Of a stretch of 64,000 bases of DNA, positions 58,493 through 64,000 are shown in pieces. The DNA is from Aldehydirespirator sp965221185 (GTDB lineage Bacteria; Actinomycetota; Acidimicrobiia; Acidimicrobiales; Aldehydirespiratoraceae). The stretch is from assembly GCA_965221185.1 (NCBI GenBank), contig OZ244866.1:2418001-2482000 (forward strand), read 5' to 3'. The translations under genes were made by a program, and so were the position numbers. Within the stretch, counting starts at the first letter, position 1; each line of letters opens with the position of its first letter. The notes below the pieces were generated by a model. It was not told where the DNA came from and did no database searches. It worked only from the letters and a program-made list of their open reading frames with translations.

Positions 58493-59677
58493 GTGAAGGC
58501 ACTGCGCTTCTCGCGCCAGGAGGCCCGCTACGCGGCCGCGGCGCTGGCTTCGCGGCTGCGGCCTGGAGCGGGGGCGGTTTGGGGGCCGCTCAAACTGATC
58601 GACGACGATCCGCCCGAGCTGCCCGGCGAGGACTGGCAGCGGGTCTACCCGAGGCTCACCGGCATCTGCGGCTCGGACCTGGCCACCATCGACGGCCGCT
58701 CGGCGCGCTACTTCGAGGACTACGTGTCGTTCCCGTTCGTGCCCGGCCACGAGATCGTGGCCGACACCGCCGACGGGCGCCGGGTGATCGTCGAGCCGGT
58801 GCTGGGGCACGCGGCGCGCGGCTTCGGCCTGCCCTACCCGGGGGCCGCGCCCGGCGACGGCGACGACTACCGGCACCTCATGAGCGGCCATCTGTTGCCG
58901 GGGCTGCAGACCGGCTTCTGCAAGTCCACCGGCGGGGGCTGGTCCACCGAGCTGGTGGCGCACGCCTCGCAGCTCCACGACGTCCCCGACTGGATGAGCG
59001 ACGAGCTGGCCGTGATGATCGAGCCGGTGGCGGGGGGCGTGCACGCCGCTCTGCGCTCCGGCGCCCGGCCGGGCGACACCGTGGCGGTGGTCGGGGCCGG
59101 GACCATGGGGCTGGTGGCGGTGGCCGCCCTGCGGGGCCTCACCGAACCGGCGTCGATAATGGTCGGGGCCCGGTACTCGACCCAGCGGGCGCTCGCGCTG
59201 GAGTTCGGCGCCGACGCGGCCGTGGAACCCGGCGAGCTGAAGCGGGCCGTTCGCCGGGCCACCAGATCGTTCATGGTCGGAGACCACCTCTCGGGGGGTG
59301 CGGACGTGGTCATCGACGCGGTGGGCTCGTCGGCCTCGCTGGCCGAGGCGCTGTCGCTGTGCCGGCCGAGGGGCCGGGTCGTGATGCTGGGGATGCCGGC
59401 CACGGTCACGGTCGAGTTGACCGGCCTGTGGCACCGGGAGGCTGAGCTGGTGGGGTGCTACGCCTACGGCACCGAGGTCCGCGCCGACGGCCGGCTCACC
59501 ACCAGCTTCGAGCTGGCCATGGAGCTCGCCGGCAAGATCGCCGTCGACCGGCTCGTGTCGGACCTGTACCCGCTCGACCGCTACGCGGACGCTCTGGGCC
59601 ACGCGGCTGAGGCGGGGCGCCGCGGTGCGGTCAAGATCGCCTTCGACATGCGAGGCGAGCGCCGCCGTGGCAACTGA
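58493..59677 (+). CDS. Zinc-dependent-type alcohol dehydrogenase (MDR superfamily)
   Basis: 394 aa from the GTG at 58493. Catalytic-zinc ligands are in TGICGSDL (Cys) and PGHEIV (His, Glu); the NAD(P) site is VAVVGAGTMGLVAVAAL. The usual four-cysteine structural zinc lobe is absent; in its place is a region with LPGLQTGFCKSTGGGWS, as in some actinobacterial subgroups. It probably oxidises an alcohol or polyol in the cytoplasm. It ends in ...RRRGN inside the first copy of a 61-bp tandem duplication; the FAD oxidoreductase starts in the second copy. Confidence 0.87.
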   Translation: MKALRFSRQEARYAAAALASRLRPGAGAVWGPLKLIDDDPPELPGEDWQRVYPRLTGICGSDLATIDGRSARYFEDYVSFPFVPGHEIVADTADGRRVIVEPVLGHAARGFGLPYPGAAPGDGDDYRHLMSGHLLPGLQTGFCKSTGGGWSTELVAHASQLHDVPDWMSDELAVMIEPVAGGVHAALRSGARPGDTVAVVGAGTMGLVAVAALRGLTEPASIMVGARYSTQRALALEFGADAAVEPGELKRAVRRATRSFMVGDHLSGGADVVIDAVGSSASLAEALSLCRPRGRVVMLGMPATVTVELTGLWHREAELVGCYAYGTEVRADGRLTTSFELAMELAGKIAVDRLVSDLYPLDRYADALGHAAEAGRRGAVKIAFDMRGERRRGN

Positions 59678-59766
59678 CCACACCGGCGACAGCGACAACG
59701 GCTACGACATGCGCGACGGGCGCCGCCGTGGCAACTGACCTCGTCCGCAGCCGCAGCAACGGCTAC
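59645..59766. repeat. 61-bp tandem duplication at the dehydrogenase / FAD-oxidoreductase junction
   Basis: Copies start at 59645 and 59706 (GACATGCG...), share GCGCCGCCGTGGCAACTGAC and AACGGCTAC, and diverge in the middle. CGTGGCAACTGA serves as the dehydrogenase's last codons and stop (copy 1) and, read one base over, as the GTG start of the oxidoreductase (copy 2). The ancestral genes overlapped by about 11 bases. Confidence 0.85.
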
Positions 59767-61056
59767 GACGCGGTGGTGATCGGCGCAGGAGTGATCGGCG
59801 CGGCCACCGCCTTCGAGCTGGGGCGGCGGGGCCGGCGAGTGCTGTGCGTGGACAAGCTCCCCGGCGCCGGGTTCGGCTCGACCGTCAACTCGTGCGCCAT
59901 CGTGCGCTTCACCTACTCCACCTACACCGGCGTGGCCATGGCCTACGAGGGACTGCAGTACTGGCTGGAGTGGCCCGCGTACCTTGAGGCCCCCGACGAG
60001 CTGGGCATCATCGAGTACCGGCAGTGCGGGATGGCAACCCTCAAGGACCCCGGCGGCCACTACCTCAAGGTGCTCCCCCACTTCGACGCCATCGGCGTGG
60101 CCTACGAGGAGTGGTCCACCGACGAGCTGCTCCGCCGGATGCCGATCGTCGACGCGGGGGTGTTCGGCCCGCCCAAGCGGCCCGACGACCCAGACTTCTG
60201 GGCGGACCCGACCGAGCAGCTGCCCGGAGCGGTGTTCACCCCCGAGGCGGGCTATGTGAGCGATCCCCAGCTCACCACCCACAACCTGCAGCGGGCCGCG
60301 GAGGCCGCCGGCGCCGAGTTCCGCTTCTCCACCGCGGTGACCGCCATCGGGCGGGCCGGCGGCCGGGTGACCGGCGTGATCCTCGACGGCGGCACCACCG
60401 TGGCCGCGCCGGTCGTGGTCAACGTGGCCGGCCCGCACTCGTATCTGATCAACCGGACAGCCGGCGTCTACGAATCGATGAACATCAAGACCCGGGCGCT
60501 GCGCCACGAGGTCCACCACACCCCGGGTCCGGCTGACTTCAACTACGAGCGGGACGGCTTCAACATCGCCGACGACGACAACGGCATCTACTTCCGGCCC
60601 GAGACCGGCAACCACATCCTGGTGGGCAGCACAGACCCCCGCTGCGACCCCCAGGACTGGGTGGACCCCGACGGCTACGACCAGCGCCTCGCCCCGGACC
60701 AGTGGGAGGCGCAGGTGCTGCGGCTCAACCGGCGCCTGCCGTCGCTGGGCGTGCCCCACGAGCGCAAGGGCGTGGTCGACCTCTACGACGTGAGCGACGA
60801 CTGGATCCCCATCTATGACCGCACCGACCTCGACGGCTTCTACGTCGCCATCGGCACCAGCGGCAACCAGTTCAAGAACGCCGGGGTAGCCGGGCACTGC
60901 ATGGCCGAGCTGATCGAGGCGGTGGAGGCCGGCCACGACCACGACCACGACCCGCTGGTGGTGGAGGGCCGCTACACCGGCCTGCCCATCGACATGGCCA
61001 CCTTCAGTCGCAACCGCGAGGTCAACCCCAACTCCTCCATGTCAGTCCACGGCTGA
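59728..61056 (+). CDS. FAD-dependent oxidoreductase (DAO/DadA-like)
   Basis: 442 aa. The Rossmann FAD site is VVIGAGVIGAATAFELGRRG with the acidic strand end LCVDK; the C-terminal FAD contact is DGFYVAIGTSGNQFKNAG. The fold fits glycine-oxidase/sarcosine-oxidase/D-amino-acid dehydrogenase-type enzymes. The substrate is unknown but is likely an amine or 2-hydroxy acid. GTG start; a short His/Asp-rich stretch (GHDHDHDP) lies near the C-terminus. It forms an operon with the dehydrogenase gene. Confidence 0.87.
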   Translation: MATDLVRSRSNGYDAVVIGAGVIGAATAFELGRRGRRVLCVDKLPGAGFGSTVNSCAIVRFTYSTYTGVAMAYEGLQYWLEWPAYLEAPDELGIIEYRQCGMATLKDPGGHYLKVLPHFDAIGVAYEEWSTDELLRRMPIVDAGVFGPPKRPDDPDFWADPTEQLPGAVFTPEAGYVSDPQLTTHNLQRAAEAAGAEFRFSTAVTAIGRAGGRVTGVILDGGTTVAAPVVVNVAGPHSYLINRTAGVYESMNIKTRALRHEVHHTPGPADFNYERDGFNIADDDNGIYFRPETGNHILVGSTDPRCDPQDWVDPDGYDQRLAPDQWEAQVLRLNRRLPSLGVPHERKGVVDLYDVSDDWIPIYDRTDLDGFYVAIGTSGNQFKNAGVAGHCMAELIEAVEAGHDHDHDPLVVEGRYTGLPIDMATFSRNREVNPNSSMSVHG

Positions 61057-61110
61057 CCAGATGAGGCGGCGGACGTGCCGACGCCGCTCGCTATGCGGAT
61101 GCTTTGATGT

Positions 61111-61116
61111 TATGAT
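61111..61116 (+). promoter_or_regulatory. -10 element of the second toxin-antitoxin pair
   Basis: TATGAT lies 6 bases before the GTG at 61123. A -35 is not convincing. The spacing again predicts a leaderless transcript, as at 38430-38458. Confidence 0.4.
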
Positions 61117-61122
61117 GCGCGT

Positions 61123-61359
61123 GTGCGCACTACCGTGTCAATACGAGACGAGACTTACGAGGAAGCCCGGCGGATAGCGTTCGAATCACGCCGGACGCTC
61201 GGTGCGGTCATCAATGAACTCCTTGCCGAGGGTCTCAAGCAGGTGGCCCGACCACCGGCGCGTCGCCGACTCGGACAGCTCCGCGGCACGATCACGATCG
61301 CCGACGACTTCGACGACACGCCTGCAGAAGTCCTCGACTCGCTCGACGACCCGCTCTAA
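61123..61359 (+). CDS. VapB-type antitoxin
   Basis: 78 aa. The ribbon-helix-helix start (RTTVSIRDETYEEARRIAFESRR, TLGAVINELLAEGL) and acidic tail (IADDFDDTPAEVLDSLDD) are typical of VapB/DUF2191-like antitoxins; the tail neutralises the toxin. It overlaps the toxin gene by one base (TAATG). Confidence 0.85.
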   Translation: MRTTVSIRDETYEEARRIAFESRRTLGAVINELLAEGLKQVARPPARRRLGQLRGTITIADDFDDTPAEVLDSLDDPL

Positions 61360-61739
61360 TGGCCGCGCTCCTGCTGGACACGCACGTCCTGCTCTGGGCC
61401 AACGAAGCGCCGGAACGACTCTCGAGCGAGGCCGTGGCCGCACTGGAGGATCCGGCCAACGACCTCCTGGTGTCGTCGATCTCGGTCGCTGAGATCGAGA
61501 TCAAGCGCCGGCTCGGCAAACTGACCCTGGAACACAGCTGCCACACACTCGCCGAACAGCTCGACGCGCTCTGGCTCGACCTCACGGCAGTTCACGCGAT
61601 GGCTCTGCGAACACTGCCGTACCTGCACGCCGATCCGTTCGACCGGCTCCTGATCGCCCAGGCCATGGCCGAGGGCCACACCCTCGTCACCACCGACGAG
61701 AAGGTGCTCGCCTACCCGATTTCCACCCTCACCGCGTGA
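61359..61739 (+). CDS. VapC-type PIN-domain toxin
   Basis: 126 aa. PIN residues are in LLLDTHVLLW (Asp), SSISVAEIEIK (Glu), ADPFDRLLIAQA (Asp) and LVTTDEKV (Asp), all present. This is a common VapC subtype, expected to cleave RNA when the antitoxin is degraded. Coupled translation with the antitoxin. Confidence 0.9.
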   Translation: MAALLLDTHVLLWANEAPERLSSEAVAALEDPANDLLVSSISVAEIEIKRRLGKLTLEHSCHTLAEQLDALWLDLTAVHAMALRTLPYLHADPFDRLLIAQAMAEGHTLVTTDEKVLAYPISTLTA

Positions 61740-61888
61740 CGACCTGATCCGCACCGCCATCTCCGATGCGCCGGATGCCAACAACTTCCGGCGACCACCG
61801 GGCGGCGACATCTTTTCAGTCGCTGCGGTCATGCGACTTGTAGGCTCCGAATCCGCCGCCGGCCGCCTAAACGGGAAAGTGCGCAACC

Positions 61889-63727
61889 ATGGACGTCCAA
61901 CAGATAGTCGGTACGGCCCGCACTGTCAGTCAACTCCTCTCGAACAGCCGCTAGGGCCTCGACTTCTACCAGCGCGAGTACAGCTGGGAGGAGGCACAGG
62001 TCGGCGACCTAATCGAGGACTTGGCCGACCGCTTCCGCAACGAGTTCGACCCCGGTCACGAACGATCTGACGTAGATTCATACCGCCCCTACTTCCTAGG
62101 GCCGATCGTTACGGTCCAGCGCGACGGCATCCGGTACCTAGTCGATGGGCAGCAGCGGATCACGACCCTGAGCCTCCTGCTCATCCACCTACGCAGCTCC
62201 CTAGCCGGGACGCACCCGAACGAGAAGGCGGCACTCGACTCGCTGATCTTCTCGTGGAAGTTCGGGAAGGAGACATTCAATCTCCACGTTGAACAACGCG
62301 AGGAGTGCCTTCGAGCCATCCTCAACAGCGGACACTTCGATGCGGACGGACAGCCGGAGTCGGTCCGGAACCTCTCCAATCGATACCAGACCATCGTTCA
62401 CCGCTTCCCCGAAGACCTGGTCGGCGAAGCGCTCCCCTACTTCTCCGACTGGCTCCAACACCGAGTCCTCCTCGTAGACATCGTCGCGTCAGATCAGGAC
62501 ATGGCCCTCGAGATATTCGAGACCATGAACGACCGAGGCCTCCGGCTGAGCAACACCGACATGCTCAAGAGCTTCCTGCTTCCGCAGGTGCGCGACGAGC
62601 AGGCGATCCGCGACCTCAACGACCGATGGCGCCGCCGGATCACGGAACTGGCCGACTTGGAGCCCAATGCCGACGCGGAGTTCGTGAAGGCCTGGCTGCG
62701 GGGTAACTACGCCCTGACGCAGCGCGAGCGCAAATCGAGGGCTTCGCCACGCGATTTCGAACTGATCGGCACGGCATTCCACAAGTGGGTTCGAGACAAC
62801 CGGAGCACGATAAGGCTCAGCAAGCCCGCCGATTATCGACGCTTTGTGGAAAACGAGTTCATGAGGCTCAGCGACCGCTACCTGCAACTGCTCCGATCCA
62901 CACACGAGTCCGACGACGGCCTCGAAGCCGTGTACCACAACGCCCACGCCGGGCTCACGCTGCAACTGCCGGTGATCCTGGCGGCTGTGACCCCTGACGA
63001 TGATGACCAGACGTTTAGAGACAAGGCCGCTCTCGTCGCGGGAGCTCTTGATATCTACGTCGTTCGACGTATGGCCAGCTACCGCAACTTCGGCTACTCC
63101 ACCGTCGTCTACACGATGTTCAACTTGATGAAGGAGTTGCGGAACCGACCGACTGAGGAGGTCAGAGAAGTTCTTGCCCGGTGGCTCGACCGCGAGCACG
63201 AGCGGCTCGACGGGTTCCTCACGCTTCGGCTCCATCAGCGCAACCGCTGGCATGTCCACTACATCCTGGCTCGGATAACAGCCTGGATGGACGCGGAGTT
63301 GGAGACCGGGACGACCTTCTTCAACTACTTCGTGGAACGGCGTAGGCACCCATTCGAGGTGGAGCACATCTGGGCCGACCACTTCGACCTGCACTCCCAC
63401 GAATTCGACAACCCCTACGAGTTCGCAGAGCACCGCAACAAGATCGGCGGGCTGCTACTGCTCCCCAAGGACTTCAACGCCAGCTACGGCGCCATGGGCT
63501 ACGAGGACAAGGTGAAGCACTATTTCCGCCAGAACCCTCTTGCCCAGTCGCTTCACCACAGAGCGTACAAGAACAACCCGAGCTTCTTGAGGCTTCGAGA
63601 GGCCCACGGTCTCGCCTTCCGGACGTACCGGTCATCGTTCACCAAGGCAGACATCGACGAGCGCCAGGCGCTGTACCGCGACCTGGCCGAGATCATCTGG
63701 GCACCAAGCCGCCACGGACTGTGTTGA
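61889..63727 (+). pseudogene. DUF262/DUF1524 (GmrSD-like) protein interrupted by an amber codon
   Basis: The frame opens at ATG 61889 (MDVQQIVGTARTVSQLL), meets TAG at codon 22 (61952-61954), and continues without further stops to 63727. Around the TAG the text SNSR-stop-GLDFYQREYSW fits the DUF262 N-terminus, where a Tyr is usual, so one base change (TAC/TAT to TAG) explains it. Downstream are VDGQQRITTLSLL (DUF262) and, near the end, VEHIWAD and RNKIGGLLLL (DUF1524 HNH-like). GmrSD-type proteins are NTP-dependent type IV restriction enzymes for modified phage DNA. Reinitiation at TTG 62021 would lose the QREYSW motif. Codon use is less GC-biased than its surroundings. Confidence 0.8.
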
Positions 63728-63946
63728 CGGCCCGGCGAGCCGCCAGCTGCGACGGCCGCTCGCCGCTGTGTTGGGAACGAAACACACGATCACACGCTCG
63801 GGTGCTGGTTGAAGGTGAACAATGACTCGGACTGATGGGGTGGGGACTGATGATGGCCGGACCGGCTCAGTGCAGGCGCCACGGGGACTCGCAGGCTCGG
63901 GCGGCTCAAGAGTATGCAGTTGCGCATGTTTATTTGTGATGGATAT

Positions 63947-64000
63947 ATGCAGAAACAGCGGGTGACGATCACGGTGGACGAGGCCCTTCTCGACGAGGCG
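63947..64000 (+). CDS. Partial gene at the window edge, antitoxin-like start
   Basis: ATG at 63947 opens a frame of 18 codons, QKQRVTITVDEALLDEA, that runs off the window. The pattern xxVTITVDExLLDEA is typical of ribbon-helix-helix antitoxins. An AT-rich stretch lies just upstream (63905-63946), suiting a promoter. Otherwise 63728-63946 holds nothing I can support. Confidence 0.5.
   Translation, partial: MQKQRVTITVDEALLDEA

Noticed and set aside
63790..63972. A 60-codon minus-strand ORF
   Set aside because: No domain, no ribosome site, and it overlaps the probable antitoxin start on the plus strand.
1..64000. tRNA, rRNA or tmRNA genes
   Set aside because: I looked for the conserved T-loop pattern with matching stems in intergenic gaps and found none; a covariance-model scan would be decisive.

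Overview
The window is high-GC, densely coded bacterial chromosome. Several features point to an actinobacterium, most likely class Acidimicrobiia: many GTG starts and 4-base gene overlaps, two F420-type LLM oxidoreductases, a WXG100 protein next to an FHA-FtsK/EccC-like ATPase, lipoproteins with Thr/Pro/Ala linkers, and acyl-CoA catabolism. This placement is inference from gene content; there is no rRNA marker. I see no tRNA, rRNA or CRISPR array.

Layout. 0-6.8 kb is an accessory, defence-flavoured region with decay: an unknown small protein, an Abi_C abortive-infection protein, a remnant of an HNH/McrA-type restriction enzyme, a divergent pair encoding a PD-(D/E)XK-like protein and a PLD-like protein, two related coiled-coil/membrane proteins, an internally deleted SDR gene and a second copy of its tail. 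6.8-12.2 kb holds a beta-lactamase-fold hydrolase, a frameshifted deaminase, a membrane protein with an odd start and a vWA lipoprotein. 12.3-16.2 kb is glcDEF (glycolate oxidase). 16.3-24.5 kb carries a P450 + FadD3-like ligase pair, another acyl-CoA ligase, an LLM oxidoreductase, an O-methyltransferase and an FAH-family hydrolase. An intact IS1380-type element (24.5-26.1 kb) with a 5-bp target duplication splits that hydrolase from a seven-gene ABC/ROK catabolic operon (26.2-33.7 kb), which starts at a promoter/operator abutting the regulator's start codon.

33.8-38.4 kb has mscS and modABC, separated by a striking array of ten 44-bp tandem repeats. 38.4-43.6 kb has a toxin-antitoxin pair and a four-gene cluster (fatty-acid hydroxylase-like, GH3-like amide synthetase, dipeptide-epimerase-like enzyme, small membrane protein), the best candidate here for an undescribed pathway. 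43.9-50.8 kb has a DUF1214 protein, an S9 peptidase, and an iron block (fbpA-fbpB-bfr). 50.9-61.1 kb has acyl-CoA hydratase/isomerase genes, the FHA-FtsK + WXG100 pair, an LLM oxidoreductase, a zinc-type dehydrogenase and an FAD oxidoreductase. 61.1-64 kb is again accessory: a second toxin-antitoxin pair, a DUF262/DUF1524 (GmrSD-like) gene broken by an amber codon, and the start of another antitoxin-like gene.

Cross-cutting signals: (1) hairpins with different arms but the same 19-nt loop length, two with near-identical loop halves; (2) short tandem duplications at gene junctions that appear to have pulled apart overlapping genes; (3) a ~96-bp dispersed element whose tail resembles the unit of the 44-bp array.
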